From Candidatus Nomurabacteria bacterium RIFCSPHIGHO2_01_FULL_40_20 (GTDB taxonomy: Bacteria; Patescibacteriota; Minisyncoccia; Phycocordibacterales; UBA9973): DNA of 32,822 nucleotides. The notes below the pieces were generated by a model that was not told the origin of the DNA, made no database searches, and saw only the letters and a program-made list of their open reading frames with translations. The DNA is taken from the NCBI GenBank assembly GCA_001786835.1, contig MFTO01000015.1:1-32822 (forward strand). Reading direction: 5' to 3'. This document shows, one piece after another, positions 6,777-13,248 of the stretch. The number at the start of each line of letters is the position of its first letter. The stretch's first letter is position 1. A program made the position numbers and the translations under genes.

Positions 6777-8071
6777 TGAGAACAACTCTAAAGAAGATAA
6801 TATATTTTATTTTACAGCTGGAAGCACGGCTGGTGGTTTGGAAGTATAAACCAAAAATAATCGCAATCACCGGCTCGGTGGGCAAGACTTCCACCAAGGA
6901 TGCTATCTATGCAGTGCTCAAGGGAGTCACTTATGTTCGTAAAAGCGAGAAAAGTTATAACAGCCAAATAGGACTTCCGCTCACTATACTTGGAGTTCCA
7001 AATGGTTGGAATAATTTGCATTTATGGTTAAGAAATCTAGCAAAAGGTTTGTGGCTTGTTGTTTACCCTCATAAATATCCGGAATGGTTGGTGCTTGAAG
7101 TAGGTGTCGGCAAGCCTGATGATATGCGGACGACAGCCTCGTGGCTAAGGACCGATGTAGTGGTGATGACGGCCATCGGTGAGACCCCGGTGCATGTGGA
7201 ATTTTTTGAGTCGCGCAAACACTTGGTGGAGGAAAAAGAAAAACTTATCAAGACCCTAAAGAGGGATGGGTTTTTGGTATTGAACGCCGACGATGAAACG
7301 ATTCTGGAGATGAAACACAAGACGAAAAATCGGGTGGTGACTTATGGATTCAAAGAAGGTTCCGATATTCTGGCTTCCGGAGAAAATATCGCTTACGATG
7401 ATGTCGGTATCCCGAGAGGAATCATTTTCAGAATTGATGAAGGAGGTAAGAGTCTGCCAGTAGAGATAGATGGAGTTTTCGGCAAGAACCATATCTATGC
7501 GGTGCTGGCATCGCTAGCTATTGCCTCGGCGTTAAAATTCAATCTCCTAGATGCGATAAGTGCGCTTAGAAATTACGATGCTCCGCCGGGGCGAATGCGA
7601 ATACTCCCAGGCGAGAATGGCACACTCATAATTGATGACTCTTACAATTCCTCTCCGCACGCTTCCACATCGGCATTGCAAACTCTAGGCGAGCTAAAAC
7701 CTAAAGGGAGGAGGATAGCGGTCTTGGGCGACATGCTGGAGCTTGGTCGTCATACCAAAGAAGAGCATGAAAAAATCGGTGGGATTGCCAAAGAAAATGT
7801 GGAAATTCTCCTAGTCGTGGGGCAGAGAGCAAAATCTATCAAAGACGGCGCGCTAGCTTCCGGAATGAAAGAAAAAGCAATTTTTGAATTCGGGAACGCG
7901 CGCGAAACCGGAGAATTTTTAAAAACTTTTATTAAAGAAGGGGACATAATTTTAGTCAAAGGCTCGCAAGGCATGCGGATGGAGCGCGCGGTTGCAATGA
8001 TTCTCAAAGATAAAGAAAACAAAGAACGTCTCCTTGTGCGTCAAGAAAAAGAATGGCTGGCGAAGGAATAA
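6776..8071 (+). CDS. murF: UDP-MurNAc-tripeptide--D-Ala-D-Ala ligase (MurF-like)
   Basis: The 431-residue Mur ligase shows the P-loop ITGSVGKTSTK (31-41), the central ATPase domain with EVGVGKPDDM and LNADDETILEM, and the C-terminal domain with DDSYNSSPHASTSAL and LGDMLELG. The last two are characteristic of MurF, which adds D-Ala-D-Ala to the cytoplasmic precursor UDP-MurNAc-tripeptide. The start codon overlaps the PBP stop by one base (TAATG). The C-terminus ends in a charged extension (DKENKERLL...). The cluster stops here; mraY and murD do not follow within the window. Confidence 0.92.
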   Translation: MRTTLKKIIYFILQLEARLVVWKYKPKIIAITGSVGKTSTKDAIYAVLKGVTYVRKSEKSYNSQIGLPLTILGVPNGWNNLHLWLRNLAKGLWLVVYPHKYPEWLVLEVGVGKPDDMRTTASWLRTDVVVMTAIGETPVHVEFFESRKHLVEEKEKLIKTLKRDGFLVLNADDETILEMKHKTKNRVVTYGFKEGSDILASGENIAYDDVGIPRGIIFRIDEGGKSLPVEIDGVFGKNHIYAVLASLAIASALKFNLLDAISALRNYDAPPGRMRILPGENGTLIIDDSYNSSPHASTSALQTLGELKPKGRRIAVLGDMLELGRHTKEEHEKIGGIAKENVEILLVVGQRAKSIKDGALASGMKEKAIFEFGNARETGEFLKTFIKEGDIILVKGSQGMRMERAVAMILKDKENKERLLVRQEKEWLAKE

Positions 8072-8076
8072 TTTTT

Positions 8077-8634
8077 TTAATCTAGTTTTTTCTTTTCTAT
8101 ATATTGGGAAACAATTATGCCGAAGACCAAGATTAAAGCATAAATTGCCAATATTCCTACATAGCTAAAATTTACGCTATTTAATACTCCGAAGGCAAGA
8201 ACTGAAATCCATGAAATTACGGAAATAGTTCCACAAGCAAATGCGATTTTGCGGGTTTTGCGCTCCTTGCGATCCGTCAGAAAACCTTTTTTGGTCAAGC
8301 GAGGCCAGATTTCTTTGCTCAAGAAAAATCCATTTAGAACGAGTACGACGAGAATAGTCATTTTCGCGAGGAATTTATCGGAAGATAGATATCGGTCGGG
8401 ATTGGAGAAAAAAAGCATCAGCCCGGAAATCAAGAGAAGCAAAAGCCCGTACCAGACTATTTTGGATAACACGTTCAGAGTTTGTATTTCAGTTTGGTTT
8501 AAAATCTTATCCTTACTATAAAAATTAAACAAAAAATCACCCATGAGCGCCGCGCCCATGCCCACCACTGCCGACAAGACGTGGAAAATAGTAGAAACTG
8601 GTTTTATTTCTGTAAAAAAATTTATTGTCTCCAT
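8077..8634 (-). CDS. Integral membrane protein with five predicted helices, function unknown
   Basis: The 185-residue protein has hydrophobic segments at about 15-38, 56-77, 86-106, 129-151 and 156-176. Charged loops lie between, including a basic one (RLTKKGFLTDRKERKTRK). Helix 1 contains FHVLSAVVGMGAALMGDF, a His and Gly-rich pattern also seen in small CopD/cytochrome-b561-like membrane proteins, but haem ligands are not convincingly present. It converges on murF with 5 bp between stops. A TGTTATAAT extended -10 lies 8 nt before the ATG, so the leader is very short or absent. The function is not known. Confidence 0.75.
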   Translation of the reverse strand: METINFFTEIKPVSTIFHVLSAVVGMGAALMGDFLFNFYSKDKILNQTEIQTLNVLSKIVWYGLLLLLISGLMLFFSNPDRYLSSDKFLAKMTILVVLVLNGFFLSKEIWPRLTKKGFLTDRKERKTRKIAFACGTISVISWISVLAFGVLNSVNFSYVGILAIYALILVFGIIVSQYIEKKKLD

Positions 8635-8710
8635 GCGATGGGATTATAACACAACTTTTGATTTTATATGAGAAAATGTTATATTTTTTCTACGGCCTCA
8701 TCCCTCCTAC

Positions 8711-8732
8711 GCTAAAGCTTCGGACGGGCAGG
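8711..8732 (+). repeat. Dispersed repeat copy related to the inserts in obg and gatB
   Basis: This non-coding stretch ends CTTCGGACGGGCAGG. The end nearly repeats CCTCGGACGGGGCAGG inside obg (14929-14944) and AAGGACGGGGCAAG inside gatB (19849-19862). It contains AAGCTT and can fold weakly. Confidence 0.45.
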
Positions 8733-8774
8733 CGTCAAAAAAGGTTAAGATAGTGGAGTTGAAATAAAAATAAT

Positions 8775-8846
8775 GGCCTCATCGTCTAACGGTTAGGACA
8801 ACGGGTTCTCAATCCGTCAATCGGGGTTCGATCCCCCGTGAGGTCA
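8775..8846 (+). tRNA. tRNA-Glu, anticodon CUC
   Basis: The cloverleaf reads cleanly. The acceptor stem is GGCCTCA/TGAGGTC (one G-U) and the D arm GTCT/GGAC. The anticodon stem ACGGG/TCCGT holds loop TTCTCAA (anticodon CTC, reads GAG). The T arm is CGGGG-TTCGATC-CCCCG and the discriminator is A. The 3' CCA is not encoded (ACCG follows). Upstream, TTGATT (8659-8664), 16 nt and TATATT (8681-8686) form a candidate promoter. Confidence 0.93.
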
Positions 8847-8858
8847 CCGCACTTTTCA

Positions 8859-8882
8859 AGCTCTAGAGTTAGCTCTAGAGCT
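8859..8882 (+). terminator. Hairpin after tRNA-Glu
   Basis: AGCTCTAGA and TCTAGAGCT form a 9-bp stem around a 6-nt loop, 12 nt after the tRNA. No T-run follows, so this may mark the 3' processing region rather than a classic terminator. It sits just before the -10 of the next gene. Confidence 0.4.
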
Positions 8883-8904
8883 CTGTGTAGGTTATAATAT
8901 TTTT

Positions 8905-9321
8905 ATGCAACTCATTGAAGAATTTGATGCGAAAGGGAAGAGGCTTAGCCCGAAATTGGCGGAAGGTATAAAAAATTATCTCATAGATATAGACGGCACG
9001 ATTTGCGAAGATATTCCCAACGAAGAGCCGGAGCGGATGCTTACCGCCCCAGAGCTCCCCGGCGCCAAAGGTATTATACTCAAGTGGTATGACGAAGGGC
9101 ATATCATTACTTTCTTCACTTCGCGCACAGAGGCTCACAGGGCAAATACAGAGAAATGGCTCGCCCTGCACGGATACAAATATCACGGCATAATTTTTGG
9201 TAAACCCCGAGGCGGGAATTACCACTTAATAGATGACCGCACCGTGCGGGCGACCCGTTTCAACGGCAAATTCACTCCGTTTGTAAAGGTTTCAAAAGAG
9301 ATTTTAATTTTTGAAGAGTAG
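8905..9321 (+). CDS. HAD-superfamily phosphatase-like protein
   Basis: The 138-residue protein has HAD motif I as LIDIDGTICED (DxDGT), a motif II-like FFTSR after a central strand, and a motif IV-like LIDDRTVRATRF. It lacks a cap domain. Such short HAD proteins are usually phosphatases acting on small phosphorylated molecules; the substrate cannot be read from sequence. A TATAAT box (8893-8898) lies 6 nt before the ATG, so transcription probably starts at the start codon. The gene stands alone after tRNA-Glu and is followed by a hairpin. Confidence 0.72.
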   Translation: MQLIEEFDAKGKRLSPKLAEGIKNYLIDIDGTICEDIPNEEPERMLTAPELPGAKGIILKWYDEGHIITFFTSRTEAHRANTEKWLALHGYKYHGIIFGKPRGGNYHLIDDRTVRATRFNGKFTPFVKVSKEILIFEE

Positions 9322-9349
9322 CCGCGTGAGAACATTTTCTTTTACGCGG
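9322..9349 (+). terminator. Hairpin after the HAD gene
   Basis: CCGCGT and ACGCGG pair across a 16-nt loop right after the stop. A-rich DNA follows on this strand, so termination strength is uncertain. Confidence 0.4.
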
Positions 9350-9359
9350 GAATAACATA

Positions 9360-9398
9360 TAAAAAAATTGTCTTGCCTGCGGGTACAGACAAGACAAT
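9360..9398 (-). terminator. Intrinsic terminator for the small basic protein gene
   Basis: On the minus strand ATTGTCTTG-T-CTG and CAG-G-CAAGACAAT pair (9 bp, one mismatch, 3 bp) around a 6-nt loop. TTTTTTTAT follows. It lies 22 nt beyond the stop of the gene at 9421-9747 and supports that gene being real. Confidence 0.75.
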
Positions 9399-9420
9399 TG
9401 GTTGATGATAGCTAATAGCC

Positions 9421-9747
9421 CTAAAGAGCATTAGCGAGCATTCTTTTTTTGTTTGCGCGAGAAGCTGGCATCACTTTTTGGAGAATTTTTTTTACCTTTT
9501 TTCTCGCTCTTTTTGTGATAGGTTTTGGCTTTGTAGGTTCGAGGGTTTTAATCCACTTATCGAGAAGTTTGATTTTTTTGTCAAGACTCTCTTTGACACC
9601 CTGCCCCCCATTTTCATTAAGGAGAAGGGCTCTTTTTCTCGATGCAAACGCGCTTCTTTTCTTCTTCAGTTTCGCAAGTTTTGTTAGCGATAACTCAAAT
9701 TGGGAGTTCCCATTTTTTACGTGTCCATTCTCTTTTGACATGCTCAT
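9421..9747 (-). CDS. Small lysine/arginine-rich protein, function unknown
   Basis: The 108-residue product is strongly basic, with KKKRSAFASRKRALL and a C-terminal KPITKRARKKVKKILQ segment. It is predicted largely helical, with no cysteines or membrane helix. The composition suggests nucleic-acid or ribosome binding, but I recognise no family. The start may be ATG at 9747 or a second ATG at 9741 (MSKEN); neither has a Shine-Dalgarno sequence. A strong terminator on the same strand just past its stop makes a real transcript likely. It is an isolated gene. Confidence 0.6.
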   Translation of the reverse strand: MSMSKENGHVKNGNSQFELSLTKLAKLKKKRSAFASRKRALLLNENGGQGVKESLDKKIKLLDKWIKTLEPTKPKPITKRARKKVKKILQKVMPASRANKKRMLANAL

Positions 9748-9886
9748 AGGTTAAAAATTTTAAAATATTACAAAAATCTGTCTCCATTTTACTTATAAAA
9801 CATCTTCTGTCAAATTAACAAAAAAATAATTTTTTAGATTTAAGAATCTTTGTCTGATTTGACTTATTTTAAATAGAATGCATAAT

Positions 9887-10078
9887 TTAAACAGATTTAA
9901 ATGTCCTTGTGGAATATTCCACTTTTTCTTCCCATACTTTCAACCTATATCCAAGACTTCTCCTTTTTTTACGCGTGCCTGACATACTTTTAGGTTTTTT
10001 AATGATTTGGACTAGAATTCTCTTCAACTTTACTACACTTTCCCTTTTTGTCAAATAAAAATTTAATTTATTCCTCAA
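9887..10078 (-). CDS. Doubtful small basic ORF after rmuC
   Basis: The 63-codon frame overlaps the end of rmuC by 11 bp and encodes a Lys/Arg-rich peptide with no recognisable domain. Inside it, minus-strand TTGACA, 16 nt and TAAAGT look like a promoter. That could drive a shorter internal ORF from the ATG beginning MSGTRKKRRSLGYR (32 residues). The DNA around 9750-9890 is very A/T-rich and shows nothing else. Equally it may be non-coding. Confidence 0.25.
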   Translation of the reverse strand: MRNKLNFYLTKRESVVKLKRILVQIIKKPKSMSGTRKKRRSLGYRLKVWEEKVEYSTRTFKSV

Positions 10079-11120
10079 TTCTTGGTCTATCTATTGCAAT
10101 AGAGGAAAGCTCCGGCGAAGTGCCGGCGATGCGAAGCACGTCTTTGTCTATTTTTTTGAGTTCTTTGCCGGAAGCGTTGTAGTGGTTCACTACGGTGGAT
10201 AACGATGTGCCGAGCTTGGCGTGATACTCGTCAAAGCTTTTTAGGTGTCGTCCTAAGTCTTCTACCTTTTTAATTATCTCTTTAGCGCTCTCTTCTATTT
10301 GGAGCGCCTTGAGCCCTTGCAACACAGTTTGCAAGTAGGCGAGAAAAGAAGTAGGGGAGGTGATGATGACTTTATATTTACCGGATGCGCGCTGGATTAG
10401 GGATTCATTTTCTTCATCATCTTTTAGTCCACCGATTTTGTTTGTGATTAAATCGTAGTAAATTGCTTCATGAGGGATGAACATAAAAGCAAAATCCGTG
10501 GTGCCTTGGGTGGGTTGCACGTATTTTGCGGTCTCGGTGATTCTATTTTTCAAGTCGTTTACAAAAAGTGTCTCCAGTCTTTTCTTCTCTGTGGGGTCGC
10601 GCTCTTCTGCCATCTTATTATAATTTTCAAGTGAGAATTTTGAATCTATGGGAATGATTTTATCTTTCACAAAAACCACGGCGTCAACGATAGTGCCGTC
10701 GGGAAAAGGGTATTGCATTTGGTATGAGCCGGGAGGAAGCACATTTTTCAAAACAGTTTCCAGATAATATTCGCCGAGGATTCCGCGCTGTTTCGGATTT
10801 TTCAAAATATTTTCCAAGCTCTGGAGTTGATCTGCAAAAGAGATGACTTGCTTGTTGGTCTCATCAAGGCGGGTCAAGCGCTCAGTCACGTCGCGAATTA
10901 TTTTATTTGATTCACTAGAGTGAAATTTCAAACTCTCATTCATCTGCTTGTGGGTCTCGCCGATTTTAGAGTCCACTGTTCTAGTGAGCTCAATCATTTG
11001 CTGGTGGAGTAGTCCCAAGGCCGAACTATCATTTCCGCCTTCTTTTTTCTTATTCAAAATGAGATACACCAGTATCCCTCCACCCACAACCCCGATGATT
11101 ATCCATGCAATGTTTGACAT
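10068..11120 (-). CDS. rmuC: RmuC-family protein (DNA recombination)
   Basis: The 350-residue protein has an N-terminal membrane helix (about 5-23), a coiled-coil stretch (about 38-105), and the RmuC nuclease-like core beginning NPKQRGILGEYYLETVL. The core continues with VDAVVFVKDKIIPIDSKF (the D...DSKF restriction-nuclease-like pattern) and FMFIPHEAIYYDL. RmuC limits inversions and rearrangements at repeats; its biochemistry is poorly known. The length is somewhat below E. coli RmuC. TAAAAT lies 6 nt before the ATG, preceded by TGC, which suggests a leaderless mRNA. Its upstream neighbour on the same strand is the exonuclease at 11923-12642, now separated by an inserted unit. Confidence 0.9.
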   Translation of the reverse strand: MSNIAWIIIGVVGGGILVYLILNKKKEGGNDSSALGLLHQQMIELTRTVDSKIGETHKQMNESLKFHSSESNKIIRDVTERLTRLDETNKQVISFADQLQSLENILKNPKQRGILGEYYLETVLKNVLPPGSYQMQYPFPDGTIVDAVVFVKDKIIPIDSKFSLENYNKMAEERDPTEKKRLETLFVNDLKNRITETAKYVQPTQGTTDFAFMFIPHEAIYYDLITNKIGGLKDDEENESLIQRASGKYKVIITSPTSFLAYLQTVLQGLKALQIEESAKEIIKKVEDLGRHLKSFDEYHAKLGTSLSTVVNHYNASGKELKKIDKDVLRIAGTSPELSSIAIDRPRIEE

Positions 11121-11150
11121 AGTCTTATTTTAGCATTTTAAGTTTATAAA

Positions 11151-11177
11151 CAAAAACTCTGGCCTTATGCCAGAGTT
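11151..11177 (-). terminator. Minus-strand terminator, probably of the ancestral exonuclease gene
   Basis: AACTCTGGC and GCCAGAGTT form a perfect 9-bp stem with a 5-nt loop. On the minus strand it is followed by TTTTTG. It lies just past the duplicated exonuclease 3' end at 11188-11229 and points the same way. Confidence 0.6.
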
Positions 11178-11187
11178 GTATAATCTT

Positions 11188-11229
11188 CTAAAAATAATGT
11201 TTTAATGTATAAATCCAATCTTTGTGGAT
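11188..11229 (-). pseudogene. Duplicated 3'-end fragment of the exonuclease gene
   Basis: Read on the minus strand this encodes ...KDWIYTLKHYF-stop, matching the last residues of the intact exonuclease (EDWIYTLKYYLEK). Over 36 aligned bases (11194-11229 against 11935-11970) 30 are identical, including 16 in a row (GTATAAATCCAATCTT). Several differences are silent. An in-frame stop lies only a few codons upstream, so this is a remnant. The copies flank the hairpin/Cas2-like unit as direct repeats, as expected if the unit integrated at the 3' end of the gene. Confidence 0.7.
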
Positions 11230-11250
11230 TTTCTTTTTTTAAATACTAAT

Positions 11251-11284
11251 TTACCTAACTCAAGCGGTCGCAGGAATTAGGTAA
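11251..11284 (+). repeat. Hairpin repeat, copy 1
   Basis: TTACCTAACT, a 14-nt loop containing AGCGGTCGCA, then AATTAGGTAA (one change from the perfect complement). The same architecture, orientation and loop length recur at 11889 and 18659. Confidence 0.85.
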
Positions 11285-11312
11285 TTTAGGTTTATTGATT
11301 TATAATCACAGT

Positions 11313-11918
11313 ATGGGTATTTTAGAAAAGGAAATAAAAGCAAAGGACAAAAGAAAAAATATTCAAAAGATAATCTTGGGTACTATTTTTACTGCAGGGA
11401 TGTTGGGCGTGATGGTCGTGGCGCCGAATGTGCTTTCTGTAATCAGACAATTAGAGAAGGGTTCTAAAAGAAAAAAGAATCTAAAATATTCAATCAATGA
11501 ATCTTTCACTCGCTTAAAGGAAAAAGGTTTAATCGAGATAGTTGAAATCAACGGTAAGAAAGTTGCGAGAGTCACTTCAAAAGGAGAGGACAAACTTGAT
11601 TTTTTAGAAAGACATAGTTTCAAATTAAAAATTCCAAAGAAATGGGATGGTCGTTGGAGGGTAGTAAGTTTTGATATAAAAGAGTCAAAAAAAGGAATTC
11701 GTGAACGGTTGAGATTTACACTTATTCAAATAGGTTTTGTAAAACTTCAAAATAGTGTGTGGGTTTATCCCTACGATTGCGAGGACTTCATTTCTTTACT
11801 TAAAGCGGATTTTAAAATAGGGAAGGATGTTTTATATATAATAGTGGAAAAGTTAGAAAATGACTGGCACCTAAGAAAGTTTTTTAATTTACCTAACTCA
11901 AGCGGTCGCAAAAGTTAG
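11313..11918 (+). CDS. Winged-helix protein with Cas2/PaaX-C-like domain
   Basis: The 201-residue protein has a basic N-terminus, a hydrophobic helix (about 20-44), and a winged-helix region (about 50-98, YSINESFTRLKEKGLIEI). A C-terminal ferredoxin-like domain (about 108-195) begins WDGRWRVVSFDI and contains LQNSVWVYPYD. This matches the Cas2/VapD-type fold also found in PaaX C-termini; Asp121 aligns with the Cas2 metal-binding Asp. Such proteins are often auto-annotated as Cas2, but no CRISPR array or Cas1 is present. TATAAT (11301-11306) lies 6 nt before the chosen ATG, so the mRNA may be leaderless. An upstream TTG at 11295 is less likely. The last residues (NLPNSSGRKS) are encoded by hairpin copy 2. 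Confidence 0.75.
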   Translation: MGILEKEIKAKDKRKNIQKIILGTIFTAGMLGVMVVAPNVLSVIRQLEKGSKRKKNLKYSINESFTRLKEKGLIEIVEINGKKVARVTSKGEDKLDFLERHSFKLKIPKKWDGRWRVVSFDIKESKKGIRERLRFTLIQIGFVKLQNSVWVYPYDCEDFISLLKADFKIGKDVLYIIVEKLENDWHLRKFFNLPNSSGRKS

Positions 11919-11922
11919 GTAA
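11889..11922 (+). repeat. Hairpin repeat, copy 2
   Basis: TTACCTAACT and AGTTAGGTAA form a perfect 10-bp stem around the 14-nt loop CAAGCGGTCGCAAA. It contains the stop of the Cas2-like gene and abuts the stop of the convergent exonuclease (11923). T-runs flank it on the plus side, so it could also act as a terminator here. Confidence 0.88.
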
Positions 11923-12642
11923 TTATTTTTCTAGATAATATTTCAGCGTATAAATCCAATCTTCGTCGATGCCTTCACCGTTTAGTTTTTGGGCGAGCAA
12001 CCATTCCAGATATCCACGGTCAGTTTTGATGACTTCTTCAATTCTCTTGCCGTTGTGTTTGCCGAATTTGAAAGTGTGGAGTAGAGACGGATGACTAGAG
12101 ATTTCTATCATTTTTTCTATCGCGCCCTCTTTATCCAATTCGTTTTCCCCCATAACTTTTTTCAAAAGTCTCTCAAAAAGTTTCTCCAGTACGAGCACGT
12201 CTCCGAGCGCATCGTGCGCCGTGGCGTCTATTTCAATTTCTAAAAGATATCGCAAATATTGCAGATTGTATCGCTCTATTTTTTCTTCCTTATCTAAATA
12301 TCTTGCCACGCGGAGCGTGCAGATAAAATGCGAGGGCTCTATGCCTTCTTTTTTAAACATTATTAAATCAAAAGGAGCGTTGTGGGCGACGGCTATCACA
12401 CTTTCACCTTCAAAAAGTTTTTTGATTTTTTCCTTATCTCCACTCTCCGCAAAACTTTTTTTATCTGCCACCATTTTGTTGGTAATATGATGCACCGCGG
12501 ATGCCTCCGGCGGGATTTTCTTCTCCGGCTTATACAGCGCAGAAAAAGTTTCTTTTCCATTTTTAAAAGCCAATTGGCATAAAAAATCGCCTTCGGTATT
12601 GCCCGTAGTTTCAGTATCGAAGAATACAAGTTTTTTACTCAT
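11923..12642 (-). CDS. DnaQ-like 3'-5' exonuclease with C-terminal DUF3820-like extension
   Basis: The 239-residue protein is a DEDDh exonuclease: ExoI FFDTETTG, ExoII HNAPFD and ExoIII HDALGDV. This family trims DNA or RNA 3' ends, as in polymerase III epsilon or RNase T. A C-terminal segment (about 190-215), FKFGKHNGKRIEEVIKTDRGYLEWLL, looks like the small DUF3820 module found after such nucleases. TAAAAT preceded by TGC lies 6 nt before the ATG (leaderless mRNA likely). The 3' end has been duplicated at 11188-11229, and its stop touches a hairpin repeat. Together with rmuC downstream it suggests a DNA-maintenance pair. Confidence 0.88.
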   Translation of the reverse strand: MSKKLVFFDTETTGNTEGDFLCQLAFKNGKETFSALYKPEKKIPPEASAVHHITNKMVADKKSFAESGDKEKIKKLFEGESVIAVAHNAPFDLIMFKKEGIEPSHFICTLRVARYLDKEEKIERYNLQYLRYLLEIEIDATAHDALGDVLVLEKLFERLLKKVMGENELDKEGAIEKMIEISSHPSLLHTFKFGKHNGKRIEEVIKTDRGYLEWLLAQKLNGEGIDEDWIYTLKYYLEK

Positions 12643-12665
12643 TTCTCTATTTTAGCATATTTTGG

Positions 12666-12786
12666 TATAATGAGGGCACAGAAATATTATTTTTAGAGTA
12701 CGGATATTTTTCTGCTGAAAAATTCCTCGTGCTCACGCCAGTCGCGCTCGCAAGCCCCTAAAAACAATATTTTCTTGTTTAACCAT
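12666..12786 (+). promoter_or_regulatory. Promoter and structured 5' leader of the YqeY-like gene
   Basis: TATAAT at 12666-12671 with an upstream TG is an extended -10; no good -35 is seen. The transcript should begin near 12678. It would then fold: arms 12681-12696 and 12758-12774 pair (one mismatch, one bulge). They enclose GGA-T-ATTTTTC/GAAAAAT-TCC (12702-12726) and CGTG/CACG (12729-12738). A leader of over 100 nt is unusual in this window, where most starts are near-leaderless. It could be a cis-regulatory RNA. Confidence 0.45.
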
Positions 12787-13236
12787 ATGTTGCACGAACA
12801 AATCAAGCAGGGAATTATGGAAGCGATGAAAGCGCACGATGCGGATAGGCTAAAAGCGCTTCGCAATATGCTGGCAGCTTTTACGGTTGAACTGGTAGCC
12901 AAGAGCAAAAGGCCAAATGAAACACTAGAAGATGTGGAAGCTTTGACGGTGATTGCTCGCTTAGCCAAACAGAGAAAGGATTCCATAGAGCAATTTAAGA
13001 AAGGCGGGCGCGAGGATTTGGTCAAAGAAGAGGAAGCAGAACTTGCAATACTTGAAACTTATTTACCAAAGATGATGGAGCGCGCGGAAGTAGAAAAAAT
13101 TGCAAAGGCCAAGCAGGCAGAGCTCGGCATTACGGATGCAACCAAAAAAGGGCTCCTGATGTCGGCTTTAATGAAAGACCTAAAAGGCAAAGCGGATGGT
13201 AGCGTGGTCAAAGAAGTGGTAGACGGTTTATTTTAA
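12787..13236 (+). CDS. GatB/YqeY domain protein
   Basis: The 149-residue protein matches YqeY in length and pattern: LHEQIKQGIMEAMKAHDADRLKALRNMLAAF, then LAKQRKDSIEQFKKGGREDLVKEEEAELAILETYLP and the helical tail ending GSVVKEVVDGLF. The domain resembles the tRNA-binding tail of GatB/GatE; stand-alone YqeY has no settled role, though a link to tRNA-dependent amidation is suspected. gatB itself lies 6 kb downstream. I chose the ATG at 12787; a TTG at 12775 would add four residues. The gene leads a run with the MYG1-like gene and obg. Confidence 0.9.
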   Translation: MLHEQIKQGIMEAMKAHDADRLKALRNMLAAFTVELVAKSKRPNETLEDVEALTVIARLAKQRKDSIEQFKKGGREDLVKEEEAELAILETYLPKMMERAEVEKIAKAKQAELGITDATKKGLLMSALMKDLKGKADGSVVKEVVDGLF

Positions 13237-13248
13237 TAATAAAGAATA

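Larger units (their letters stand above)
11251..11922 (+). mobile_element. Candidate mobile unit: Cas2-like gene bracketed by two hairpin repeats
   Basis: A 672-bp unit consists of hairpin copy 1, a promoter, the winged-helix/Cas2-like gene and hairpin copy 2. It lies between two copies of the exonuclease 3' end. A third hairpin without a gene lies 7 kb away, like a non-autonomous copy. The layout resembles REP/RAYT systems, where a nuclease gene is flanked by the hairpins it recognises. Mobility is inferred; no transposition product was seen. Confidence 0.5.

Noticed and set aside
11313-11918. CRISPR-associated Cas2 as part of a CRISPR-Cas system
   Set aside because: The fold resembles Cas2, but no repeat-spacer array, Cas1 or effector gene lies in the window, and a winged helix precedes the domain.
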